Source of the DNA: Tidjanibacter sp.
GTDB taxonomy: Bacteria; Bacteroidota; Bacteroidia; Bacteroidales; Rikenellaceae
Assembly: GCA_017936005.1 (NCBI GenBank)
Contig: JAGBGK010000057.1
Coordinates: forward strand, 1 to 52,410
DNA length: 52,410 nucleotides
Direction: 5' to 3'
The notes beneath the pieces are model-generated. The model was not told the DNA's origin. It saw only the letters and a program-made list of their open reading frames with translations, and did not search any database. Numbering within the stretch: the first letter of the stretch is position 1; every line of letters starts with the position of its first letter. Positions 40,081-48,927 of this stretch are shown piece after piece. Both the position numbers and the translations under genes were made by a program.

Positions 40081-41739
40081 ATGAAAACTACTCGACTCTA
40101 TGCAATGTTGGGCACACTTGCCCTTGCGGTAGCATCCGTTGCTTGTACCCCTGATGACCCTGTGGTTAAACCTCACCCCAAACCCGGACCCGAGACTGTG
40201 AAACCGGATGTGGAAGACCCTCTGTTGCCCCAGGCAGGTCCCGAGGAGCCCTTCACCTTTGTTACCAATGCAACTTCTGGTGCAAGTAACTGGACCTATG
40301 GCGCTCCCCCAAAGCAGTCATACTATCGCCCCATTGAGGTGGAGATTAGCACCACCGACAAGCCCAAAGCTTCGCGTGCGTGGAAGAAGATCAAAACCCG
40401 TGTGTTGGCCAACTTGGTTGGCTTTACTCCCGATGAAACCATCGAAACCTACAAGGAGAAAACCAACAAATATGGCTCGTCGCTTGAATTGCCTCGTCAG
40501 ACCGCAACGGGTCGTTTCTATGTTACCAAGATTGGCCAGAGGTGGTGGTTGGTTGACCCCGAAGGCTATCTGCACCACCAGCGTGCCGTAACCTCCCTGC
40601 GCTATGGCTCGTCGGCTCGCAATGCCACGGCGTTCCAAAATCGCTTTGGTGGCGACGATGCTCTTTGGATTGCAACCACCCAGAGGGAGCTTGCAGGTGT
40701 GGGTATCCACGGCACAGGCGCATTCTGCACCGATACCTATCAGAAAATTCAGGCTCACAACGCTGCCCACCCCGATGCTCCGCTGATGCTCTGCCCCTCG
40801 TTTGGTTTCATTGGCGCAGCAGCAAGAGCGCTTGACGGTACCAACCTCAACAGCACCAACGCAAAAATTGGTGCCGTGTTGCACCCCAATTGGGAAGAGT
40901 GGGTTAAGGACTATGCCAAGACAACCCTTGCAAACTACATCGGCGACCCCAATGTGGTGGGTATCTTCTCCGACAACGAGATTCCCTTTGGTGGCTCGTC
41001 CAGCGGTACCAAGGATAATCCTAGGATAAACTACATCCTCTACAAACTTCTCAACCTCCCCGCAGACCACTTTGGACACAAGGCAGCACAGGAGTGGGTT
41101 GATAAGAATTATCCCCAGATGGCTCCCGATTACAGCAATATGTGGTGGTCGGTTAACCTCAACTTCACCCAATTCCTTGCAGAGAAATACTACAAGGGCG
41201 TAAGTCAGGCCATCAAGGCTGCCGACCCTCAGATGCTCTATCTCGGTACACGTCTGCACGGCGAGTATAAAACCGAGCCTATTGTTACCGCAGCTGGTAA
41301 GTATTGCGATGTTGTGTCCATCAACTACTATGGCAACTGGACTCCCGAAATTCACGTGAATGGTCGTGTGTCGGAGTGGGAGAAGTGGTCAAATAAACCC
41401 TTCCTCGTAACCGAGTTCTACACCAAAGGTATCAATGACTCCGACCTCAATAACGAGAGCGGCGCAGGCTTTGCCGTGAAGAATCAGGCAGCAAGGGCCT
41501 ATGCCTACCAAAACTTTACCCTCGGTCTGTTGCAGGCTACCAACTGCGTGGGCTGGCACTGGTTTAAGTATCAGGACGACGATGGTAGCGACAACGACAA
41601 TAAGCCTGCAAACAAGGGCCTCTACGATAACGGCTATATGATGTACCCATATCTGGGCCGCTATATGAAGAACATCAACATACACGTCTATGACCTGATT
41701 GACTTCTTCGATAACCTCGGAGAGGCAGAGGCAGAATAG
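40081..41739 (+). CDS. Agarase-like (GH50-like, clan GH-A) glycosidase lipoprotein 2
   Basis: This 552-residue paralogue of the preceding gene has the same order: lipobox ASVAC followed by TPDDPVVKPHPKPGPE, GRFYVTKIGQRWWLVDPEGYLH, E300 in IFSDNEIPF, E445 in LVTEFYTKG and GWHWFKYQDDDGSDND. It is the product of a tandem duplication. Short insertions (for example GGSSSGTKDNPRINY after the first glutamate) separate the copies, which suggests the two enzymes act on related but different linkages. It has a purine-rich RBS (aggaaac) before its ATG and is followed by the phosphoesterase gene 33 bases later. Confidence 0.75.
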   Translation: MKTTRLYAMLGTLALAVASVACTPDDPVVKPHPKPGPETVKPDVEDPLLPQAGPEEPFTFVTNATSGASNWTYGAPPKQSYYRPIEVEISTTDKPKASRAWKKIKTRVLANLVGFTPDETIETYKEKTNKYGSSLELPRQTATGRFYVTKIGQRWWLVDPEGYLHHQRAVTSLRYGSSARNATAFQNRFGGDDALWIATTQRELAGVGIHGTGAFCTDTYQKIQAHNAAHPDAPLMLCPSFGFIGAAARALDGTNLNSTNAKIGAVLHPNWEEWVKDYAKTTLANYIGDPNVVGIFSDNEIPFGGSSSGTKDNPRINYILYKLLNLPADHFGHKAAQEWVDKNYPQMAPDYSNMWWSVNLNFTQFLAEKYYKGVSQAIKAADPQMLYLGTRLHGEYKTEPIVTAAGKYCDVVSINYYGNWTPEIHVNGRVSEWEKWSNKPFLVTEFYTKGINDSDLNNESGAGFAVKNQAARAYAYQNFTLGLLQATNCVGWHWFKYQDDDGSDNDNKPANKGLYDNGYMMYPYLGRYMKNINIHVYDLIDFFDNLGEAEAE

Positions 41740-41772
41740 AACCTTTTGGTCGAAACAAAGACAACCCAAACT

Positions 41773-43365
41773 ATGAAAAAGATACTCTATGCACTTGTTG
41801 TCGCAACCCTCTTGTTGGGTTGCGGCAAGGGTGAGGTAGCCTCGCCCAAAGTGGACCACGTTGTAATCATCGGACTCGACGCAATGAGTGCCCACGGTAT
41901 GCAGAGGGCCACAACACCCAGTCTAAACAGAATGATTGAAAATGGCGCATCGAGTATCAATGGTCGCTGTATTCTCACCCCTGCAAGCACGCAGAATTGG
42001 ACGACAATGCTCACCGGTGCAGTGCCTGTGCAGCACGGCGTTACGGGTAACCCCTGGCAGCGCGATAACCACCGTATAGAGCCTTATATCTCAAACGAGG
42101 ACGGACTCTTTCCGAGTATCTTCGATTGGGTGCGTGAGGGTCGTAAGGATGCGAAGGTATATATGCTCCACGAGTGGAAAAATGTCAAGAGGATGTTCTC
42201 GTGGGAGAGAGTCAATATTTGCGAAAAGACCCCAACGGGAGAGGCAACATTCGAGCGTGCCGAGGAACTTTTCTTTGCCGACAGGCCCGACCTACTTTAT
42301 ATGCACATACTCGACACCGACCACGTTGGACATAATGATGGCCACGACACGGAGGAGTTCTACTCCTGCATTGAGAAGTATGACACTCTCATCGGGCAAT
42401 TTGTGGAGCGCATCGAGAAGGAGGGGTTGCTCGACAATACCCTCATTATGGTCGTAGCCGACCACGGAGGTTTCCTCGGCACCCACAGTGGTGAGTCGGA
42501 AAAGGCTATCGAGATACCCGTGATCCTCTATGGCGGCGGTGTGCAGAAGGGTGTAACGCTCTCCAAATATTTCATCTTTGATGTTGCTCCCACGGTTGCT
42601 TGGGCAATGGATGTGGAGTGGCCGGAGGATGTGTGTGTGGGTAAACCACTGACGGAGGCCTTCGACAAGCGCAATAGGGGAAACCTTGCCTATGCACCCG
42701 TTGCTCGTCCCAGCCACAATGGAGCTCTTCTCCACGAGCCTATCGAGTTGACTCTCACGGCCGATTGGCCCACAGCCGAGGTGCGCTACACCACCGATGG
42801 CTCCACTCCCACCAAAGAGTCGCCCCTCTATACTGCACCCATTCGCATCGAGGAGGACTGCACCGTGAGGTTTGTTACTTATGTGGGCGATGTGCACAGT
42901 AAGGAGACCTTTGAGCACTTCCGTTTCTCCACAGGACAGAAGCGCAAGGTTAAATATTCGCTCTACGAAAATCCGGGCTCGATTTATGTTCCCGACTTCA
43001 AAGGGATGCGTGCCGACAAGGTGGGCTACACCTACGATATCTCGTTGGACGAGATTGTCCCCCAAAACGACAATTTCGCAGTGAAATTTGAGGCAACTAT
43101 CCACATTGACGAGGCGGGTAAATATCGCTTCCACTCGCGCTCGGACGATGGTTGCTGGTTGAGGGTGGATGGTAAGGTTGTGTTTGCTTCCTCCACATCC
43201 CACTTCCAAGAAAACTATGGCGATGTGAAGCTCTCAGCCGGCGATCACAAGGTTGAGGTCGGCTATCTCCAAAAAGGCAAACGCAAACACCTCTCGTTGC
43301 TCATCAACAAGGTGGGTGCCGACAAGGCTGCCGAGAAGTTCCTTTCGCCTGCCGATTTTAGGTAA
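41773..43365 (+). CDS. Alkaline-phosphatase-superfamily phosphoesterase with chitobiase-type and PA14 modules
   Basis: This 530-residue lipoprotein (lipobox LLLGC) has an N-terminal nucleotide-pyrophosphatase/phosphodiesterase-like domain. Metal ligands are seen in VIIGLDAMS (D36), the nucleophile is S72 or T73 in TPASTQNW, and further ligands lie in DTDHVGHNDG and VVADHGGF. The sulfatase C/S-x-P-x-R signature is absent, so it is not a typical sulfatase. From about 330 a chitobiase/beta-hexosaminidase C-terminal-type module (YTTDGSTPT) follows and then a PA14-like beta barrel (SRSDDGCWLRVDGKVV). It may cleave phosphodiester or phosphoethanolamine-type substituents of the PUL glycan. That substrate idea is inference. 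The frame continues upstream to 41746, but MKKILY at 41773 gives the signal peptide. Confidence 0.78.
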   Translation: MKKILYALVVATLLLGCGKGEVASPKVDHVVIIGLDAMSAHGMQRATTPSLNRMIENGASSINGRCILTPASTQNWTTMLTGAVPVQHGVTGNPWQRDNHRIEPYISNEDGLFPSIFDWVREGRKDAKVYMLHEWKNVKRMFSWERVNICEKTPTGEATFERAEELFFADRPDLLYMHILDTDHVGHNDGHDTEEFYSCIEKYDTLIGQFVERIEKEGLLDNTLIMVVADHGGFLGTHSGESEKAIEIPVILYGGGVQKGVTLSKYFIFDVAPTVAWAMDVEWPEDVCVGKPLTEAFDKRNRGNLAYAPVARPSHNGALLHEPIELTLTADWPTAEVRYTTDGSTPTKESPLYTAPIRIEEDCTVRFVTYVGDVHSKETFEHFRFSTGQKRKVKYSLYENPGSIYVPDFKGMRADKVGYTYDISLDEIVPQNDNFAVKFEATIHIDEAGKYRFHSRSDDGCWLRVDGKVVFASSTSHFQENYGDVKLSAGDHKVEVGYLQKGKRKHLSLLINKVGADKAAEKFLSPADFR

Positions 43366-43437
43366 CCCGGCAAGGGCTATTAAAAGTGGGTGGTGGCGGT
43401 TTGTTTTAAGTGAGAAAACAAAAATGTCTAAGCAAAG

Positions 43438-46400
43438 ATGAAAAAACACATATTAACACTTTTGTTTGTCTTGTGTAGCTTGCTTGGTGTTGAGGCACGA
43501 GGCATTGCACGTTTTAGGCAAATATCCATAAAGGATGGTCTTTCGAGCCTCTGTGTAGGTCCCCTCTACCAGGATGAGTTCGGAGTGGTGTGGATTTGTA
43601 CTAACGACGGTCTGAATCGTTTTGATGGCCGCTCGGTGGATGTGTTCAAGCCAATACCCGGCGACTCGACCTCCTTGTATAACAACAACGTTAGGACCGT
43701 GTGTGGTAATCGTGACGGCAAGATTTGGGTGGTTAGTAAATATGCTCTTTCGGAGTTTGATATGGCAACGGAGAAGTTCCGTACCATACGTAAGAGAGGT
43801 GTGAGAACCATTTGCTACAATAAAAACACCCTTTGGGTCGCAGGTTACCACTGCATTTGGAGTCTTGATGAACAGGGCGTTTTGCAGCCATTCTACGACC
43901 TTCCCGAAGGTGTTAAGGTGACCGCCCTCAGGGAACTCTCCGACGGACGTCTTGCTGTTGGTACGGAGTCGCACGGCGTGATGTTTATTGATGACAACCG
44001 AAAGGCAACATCAATTCTTAACTCCCAGAACATCTACTCCATATTAGAGGACTCTAAACACAACATTTGGATAGCAACCCGCTACAATGGATTGTATCGC
44101 TATGGCAATGATGCAACAATGGCGAACTACAAGGCCTCTAAGGACGAAAATAGTCTGCCCGACAACTTTGTGCGTAGTGTGTGTGAGGACTCACTCGGTC
44201 ATCTCTGGGTGGGAACTTTCAAAGGACTCTGCGAGCTAAATCCTGAAACGGGAAAAATCAAACGTGTGGATGATGAAGAGGGGTCGTTGAAGAGGGCCTC
44301 TGTGTGGCAGGTGATGTGTGATAGCAGCGGTCTGATGTGGGTGGGTACCTATCATGGCGGCGTGTTCCTATATAATAGGGAGTTTGATCGCTACAAAAAC
44401 CACTCGGTGTTTGGCAATATTGTGGAGGACAATGCGGGCAATCTGTGGGTTGGCGCAGAGGATACGCCGTTGATAAAATACAATCCGACCACCTCCAAAG
44501 TGGAAGTTATTTGGGGAGATTTCTTTGCAGACAAAGGTATTACCTCTCTCTACTTCGACTCAAAGAGTAACGAACTTTGGGTTGGTACTCTGCGTGGTGG
44601 CCTGGCCAAAGTGAACAGCAAGGGACGCGTTGTAGACCATTTCAGACACATCAAGGGCGATACTCACTCGTTGCCCAATAACCACATACGTAAGATTGTG
44701 CCCCTGGGTGCCGATTCGCTTATCTTGGCTCATCTTTCGGGTGTGATTATATTCAACCGACACAATGGCGATTGGCGAGAAGAACCTCGTCTGAACCTCG
44801 GAGGACACGCTTCGGACATCTTGATTGACAGTAAGGGAAATTGCTGGGTGTCGGTGTCGTCCGGTATCGTGAAATACAATCCCACAACGGGTGAACACAA
44901 AGAGTTCTATGCAGAGAATTCTATACCGGAAATGGGAACAGCCCACGTTCACAAAATCTTTGAGGACAAGGAGGGAAATATATGGCTCGGAACTTCGGGT
45001 GCGGGCCTGCTTCTCTATGAGCCCTCCAACGATTCGTTTACTTGTGTAAATAGCAGTAATAGTGCTCTCTCGGGCGACTATATTCTCGATATCGAGCAGG
45101 CAGAAAGCGGCTATTTGTTGATTGCCACCATTGGCGGACTTGTGAAATATGACCACGAGAATAGTGTGTTCTATACATACAATAGCGACAACGGTTTCCC
45201 CCTGCCTGAGGCGGCGACCTATGGTCTGTTTATGGCATCCGATGGAGCAATCTATTTCTCGGGACACCGTCAAATGGTGTCGTTCCACGAGCAGGACCTT
45301 CTGCGTAGGAAGATGTCACACAACATTTGGTTTGTTGATTTGAAGGTGGATAACTCCCCGGTTAGGCCTGGCGATAAAAGCGGCATCCTTTCGAAGTCGC
45401 TCTTCTATCAAGACCACATACGCCTCGATAGGAAACACTCGATGTGGTCGGTGGAGTGTGCTACGCTCGAAAATGTGCCCGATGCTATTTCGAGATTGGA
45501 GTATAAGCTCGAAGGCTTCGACGAGGAGTGGATTGTGGGTGATTGGAACAAACCAATATCTTATACAAACCTTCCCGGTAAGCACTACACACTTAAAGTA
45601 AGACGTATTAACAACCAAACCTCTGAGGTGCTGGCCGAAAGGACGTTGAAGGTTGAGGTGGTGCCTGCCTTCTATGCAACGTGGTGGTTCCCTCTGCTTC
45701 TGGCTGCATTGGTGCTTACGTTGGCGATTGTCTATTTCAAATTCTACTCGGGTAGGGTGAAATTGCACGCCTCGCTCGAATATGAGAAGCTCGAAAAGAA
45801 GAAAATACAGGAACTCAACGATAATAAGTTGCAGTTCTTTACCTACATCTCACATGAGATTCGCACTCCCGTAACTCTCATCAACAGTCAATTGGAGTCT
45901 ATTCTCGCACAGCAGGGTGTGCCCCCGACGGTCTATCGCAAGGTGAACAGTATGCAGGACAACCTGCAAAAGGTCAACCGCCTGATTAATGAGCTGTTGG
46001 ACTTCAAGAAGAAGGAGAGCATGATTGAGCGTATGCGTTTCAGCAACGGCGACATTGTGGCTATGCTGGAAAAGATAGCCATATCGTTCAGGGAGTATGC
46101 GGTGCAGAGGAAAATCAAATTTGAGTTCCTCAATCAGACCAACGTGTTGTCGCTCAAATTGTGGTATGATGCAGTGCAGATGGATAAGGTGCTGAACAAC
46201 CTTCTCTCCAATGCCTTCAAGCACACCCCCGAGGGAGGAAAGATTAAGTTGGTGTTGAGTCAGACGGAGGAGAGTGTTGTTATCAGCGTGCGTGACACGG
46301 GTGAGGGTATAGACCCCGAGTATCACTCGGCCATTTTTGAGCCGTTCTCGCAGGTTCCCGACTCGAAGGCAACAGCTCTCGGTACGGGCCTCGGACTGGC

Positions 46401-47409
46401 CATCACCAAGGGTATAGTGACGGCTCATAGCGGTACCATATCGTTGGAGAGCGAGAAGGGTAAGGGTGCAATCTTTACCATCGTTCTGCCCAAGGGCGAT
46501 GCTCACATTGCCGAGGAACAGAAGTGTGAGGTGGAGGATGAGGATAACCGAACTATTGAGGTTAACCGACTGATGGATAAGCAGTTTGTTGATGACATTA
46601 TTCGCACACAGGAGGAGGCAGGCTCTCGTGGGGCCAAGCTGCTTATTGTGGAGGATAACAACGAGTTGCGCCAATATTTGACCGAACTCTTCGACCCATT
46701 CTACAAGATTGCGGTGGCCAGCGATGGCGAGGAGGCTCTGCAAAAGTTGGAGTACTACACGCCTGATATCATCGTGAGCGACCTGATGATGCCCAATGTG
46801 GATGGTGTGGAGTTGTGCCGTAGGGTGAAGAATAATGTGGAAACGAGCCACATACGCTTTGTGATGCTCACGGCCAAGATGACTGTGGAGTCGGAGTTGG
46901 AGGGCTTCCGTAGTGGTGCCGACGACTACATCGCAAAACCGTTCAATTCGAAGATACTTGTTACCAAGTGTAACAACCTTGTCAATAGCCGCTTGCAACA
47001 GCAGAAGTCGTTTATGTACTCCCACTCGATGAGCTCGGACGAACTTGCGGGCGACAATACCATCGATAAGATGTTCCTCGACTCGGTTATGAAGATTATG
47101 AACGAGCACATTGCCGATGCAAGTTTCGACATTGGCGAGTTTGCAAGGGAGATGGCAATGGGCCGTACATCGTTCTTTATGAAACTGAAAGGTATTACGG
47201 GCCAAACACCCAATAAGTTTATGACCAACGTAAGGCTCAAAAAGTCGATGGACATTATGAAGAACGACCCTGCATTGTCTGTTGGCGAGGTGTCGTATAT
47301 GGTTGGATTTAGCTCACCGAGCTACTTCATCAAACTCTTCAAGGAGCTCTTCGGCGAGACACCAGCGTCGTTCAAGAAGACCCTTGCGAAGGAATCGGAG
47401 GAGGAGTAG
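43438..47409 (+). CDS. Hybrid two-component system regulator (HTCS) of the PUL
   Basis: This 1323-residue protein joins sensor, kinase and DNA-binding regulator. It has a signal peptide (1-21), two beta-propellers of Reg_prop repeats (about 25-640; repeats such as GVVWICTNDGLNRFDG and GHLWVGTFKGLCELN), a Y_Y_Y domain (about 680-745), a transmembrane helix (about 748-768), HisKA with H806 in SHEIRTP, HATPase_c (N box near 918, GTGLGLAI), a receiver with D1115 in IIVSDLMMPN, and a C-terminal AraC-type helix-turn-helix (about 1215-1315). In Bacteroidetes such proteins sense a PUL-derived oligosaccharide in the periplasm and activate the PUL. It is the last gene of the plus-strand operon and probably controls both divergent arms. 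Confidence 0.95.
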   Translation: MKKHILTLLFVLCSLLGVEARGIARFRQISIKDGLSSLCVGPLYQDEFGVVWICTNDGLNRFDGRSVDVFKPIPGDSTSLYNNNVRTVCGNRDGKIWVVSKYALSEFDMATEKFRTIRKRGVRTICYNKNTLWVAGYHCIWSLDEQGVLQPFYDLPEGVKVTALRELSDGRLAVGTESHGVMFIDDNRKATSILNSQNIYSILEDSKHNIWIATRYNGLYRYGNDATMANYKASKDENSLPDNFVRSVCEDSLGHLWVGTFKGLCELNPETGKIKRVDDEEGSLKRASVWQVMCDSSGLMWVGTYHGGVFLYNREFDRYKNHSVFGNIVEDNAGNLWVGAEDTPLIKYNPTTSKVEVIWGDFFADKGITSLYFDSKSNELWVGTLRGGLAKVNSKGRVVDHFRHIKGDTHSLPNNHIRKIVPLGADSLILAHLSGVIIFNRHNGDWREEPRLNLGGHASDILIDSKGNCWVSVSSGIVKYNPTTGEHKEFYAENSIPEMGTAHVHKIFEDKEGNIWLGTSGAGLLLYEPSNDSFTCVNSSNSALSGDYILDIEQAESGYLLIATIGGLVKYDHENSVFYTYNSDNGFPLPEAATYGLFMASDGAIYFSGHRQMVSFHEQDLLRRKMSHNIWFVDLKVDNSPVRPGDKSGILSKSLFYQDHIRLDRKHSMWSVECATLENVPDAISRLEYKLEGFDEEWIVGDWNKPISYTNLPGKHYTLKVRRINNQTSEVLAERTLKVEVVPAFYATWWFPLLLAALVLTLAIVYFKFYSGRVKLHASLEYEKLEKKKIQELNDNKLQFFTYISHEIRTPVTLINSQLESILAQQGVPPTVYRKVNSMQDNLQKVNRLINELLDFKKKESMIERMRFSNGDIVAMLEKIAISFREYAVQRKIKFEFLNQTNVLSLKLWYDAVQMDKVLNNLLSNAFKHTPEGGKIKLVLSQTEESVVISVRDTGEGIDPEYHSAIFEPFSQVPDSKATALGTGLGLAITKGIVTAHSGTISLESEKGKGAIFTIVLPKGDAHIAEEQKCEVEDEDNRTIEVNRLMDKQFVDDIIRTQEEAGSRGAKLLIVEDNNELRQYLTELFDPFYKIAVASDGEEALQKLEYYTPDIIVSDLMMPNVDGVELCRRVKNNVETSHIRFVMLTAKMTVESELEGFRSGADDYIAKPFNSKILVTKCNNLVNSRLQQQKSFMYSHSMSSDELAGDNTIDKMFLDSVMKIMNEHIADASFDIGEFAREMAMGRTSFFMKLKGITGQTPNKFMTNVRLKKSMDIMKNDPALSVGEVSYMVGFSSPSYFIKLFKELFGETPASFKKTLAKESEEE

Positions 47410-47411
47410 AG

Positions 47412-47428
47412 TTCAAAATTCAAAATTG
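47412..47428 (+). repeat. AT heptamer doublet after the regulator gene
   Basis: Two TTCAAAA units in tandem followed by TTG begin two bases after the regulator stop. The same doublet occurs at 51372-51385 (minus strand) and a shorter variant at 17047-17057. Confidence 0.6.
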
Positions 47429-47462
47429 ACAGAGCCCTTAGGTATATGCCTGAGGGCTCTGT
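47429..47462. terminator. Convergent terminator between the regulator and recO
   Basis: A 14-bp stem (ACAGAGCCCTTAGG with CCTGAGGGCTCTGT, one wobble pair) has a 6-base loop. It lies between two convergent genes and ends both transcripts; T tract is short. Confidence 0.85.
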
Positions 47463-47485
47463 TAGGATAGCTAACAGTTAATGGT

Positions 47486-48214
47486 TCAGAAGACCTCTGA
47501 GAGGATGCGGAGCGATTGGAGGTTGGGGATGGTGTCGAGGTGGTAGCCGAAGTGGGCCAATAGGCTCTCGATAAAATCTTTACGTTGCACGCGAGACAGT
47601 CGGATATTGCCTAATTCCACGGGGCTAATATCCATAAGTGTTGCCAGCAGGCGGCTGTTGTCGGCATTGAAAAAGAGGCCGCTACGGGGTGGGGTGGTCG
47701 TAAACGAGCCGTTCTCGATGTCAAAAACTGCCCCCTCGCTATATTCGTCCGCAGGAAAGAAGCCCAAAAAGCGGCTCAGTCCCACCATAAACCACAAGTG
47801 GAAGTTAAACACGCCCTCCTCCATTTCGTCCAATGCCACCACCGAGTTGTAGACGTATTCAAACAGAGGCGAGTCGGGTTCTACTTCTCGCACAATCTTA
47901 TAGAGCAACTCGGCCATAAAGAGAGCAACCGTGCTCTTGCGCACATCAAAGGGTATGCTTTGGAGGGGCCTTGCGAGTGCCACCTCTTTCACTCGGTCAA
48001 TCTCTGTGCGGCTGCTTTCGAGGGCCATAATATCCACCAGAAACATAGGCTGAAAGAGGGCACCTTTGCCACTCTTGCCACGTCCGCCCTTGCCAATACC
48101 CTGTACCATAAAGCTCTTCCTGCCGGCCACATCGGTCAGTAGGTGTGCCACCATAGACGACTCGCCATACTTGATGGTGTTGAGCACTATACCTCGGGCT
48201 TTGTATTGTTTCAT
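47486..48214 (-). CDS. recO: DNA repair protein RecO
   Basis: RecO works with RecF and RecR to load RecA at gaps in DNA. The 242-residue protein opens with the N-terminal OB fold (YKARGIVLNTIKYGESSMVAHLLTD, about 4-28), followed by the basic turn GKGGRGKSGK and a helical C-terminal domain. There are no zinc-finger cysteines in the C-terminal part, as in some Bacteroidetes members. It ends an apparent apbE-uvrD-nth-recO operon; the nth stop lies 31 bases upstream. The family identification is clear from the N-terminus and length. Confidence 0.93.
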   Translation of the reverse strand: MKQYKARGIVLNTIKYGESSMVAHLLTDVAGRKSFMVQGIGKGGRGKSGKGALFQPMFLVDIMALESSRTEIDRVKEVALARPLQSIPFDVRKSTVALFMAELLYKIVREVEPDSPLFEYVYNSVVALDEMEEGVFNFHLWFMVGLSRFLGFFPADEYSEGAVFDIENGSFTTTPPRSGLFFNADNSRLLATLMDISPVELGNIRLSRVQRKDFIESLLAHFGYHLDTIPNLQSLRILSEVF

Positions 48215-48245
48215 CGGACGACGGGGTGTTTACTTTGCGGGGAGT

Positions 48246-48899
48246 CTATACTTGGGAATGGTCTTTCTGCTTGGGGGCCGATTTGCACCACTTGGCAATG
48301 CCACACACCTCACACTTGGGTTTGCGTGCGGTGCAGACATAGCGTCCGTGGAGTATGAGCCAATGGTGTGCGATGGGTAGTAGGTGCTTGGGGAAACCCT
48401 CTTCGAGCTGTGCTTCGGCTTGGAGGGGTGTTTTGGCACCAATGGTTAGGCCGATACGTCGTGATACACGAAAGACGTGGGTATCGACGGGCATCACCTC
48501 CCTGCCAAACAACACCGCAGCCACCACATTGGCGGTCTTACGTCCCACACCCGGCAGGCGTTCCAACTCCTCCACTGTGTCGGGCACCACCCCGCCGAAC
48601 TCCTCGGTGAGCATACGAGCCATACGGGCGAGGTTTTTGGCCTTGTTGTTGGGGTAGGAGATGCTCTTGATGTAGGGATAAATCTCCTCGGCCGAGGCCT
48701 CGGCCATTGCTTGGGCTGTGGGGAAACGCTCAAAGAGAGTGGGGGTTGTGAGGTTCACTCGCTTGTCGGTGCATTGTGCCGAGAGCATCACCGCCACCAC
48801 AAGTTCATAGGGCGAACGGAAAACGAGTTCGCTCTCCGCCACCGGCATAGCCTCCGAAAAATAGTCCACAAGGCCCTTGTATCTCTCCTCTCTTCTCAT
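48246..48899 (-). CDS. nth: Endonuclease III
   Basis: This 217-residue bifunctional DNA glycosylase/AP lyase removes oxidised pyrimidines. The helix-hairpin-helix LERLPGVGRKTANVV (about 110-124) contains the catalytic lysine, and VDTHVFRV contains the catalytic Asp. The C-terminal 4Fe-4S cysteines are spaced as C-x6-C-x2-C-x5-C (CTARKPKCEVCGIAKWC). The frame extends 38 codons upstream, but MRREERYKG at 48899 is the normal family start and does not overlap the uvrD stop (28 bases before). The gene is in the apbE-uvrD-nth-recO cluster. Confidence 0.95.
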   Translation of the reverse strand: MRREERYKGLVDYFSEAMPVAESELVFRSPYELVVAVMLSAQCTDKRVNLTTPTLFERFPTAQAMAEASAEEIYPYIKSISYPNNKAKNLARMARMLTEEFGGVVPDTVEELERLPGVGRKTANVVAAVLFGREVMPVDTHVFRVSRRIGLTIGAKTPLQAEAQLEEGFPKHLLPIAHHWLILHGRYVCTARKPKCEVCGIAKWCKSAPKQKDHSQV

Positions 48900-48927
48900 T
48901 CTCTTCTGTTTGTTATATAAGGTGTCC

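Noticed and set aside
41773-43365. Sulfatase
   Set aside because: The C/S-x-P-x-R formylglycine signature is absent; the residues after the first strands fit the phosphodiesterase branch better.
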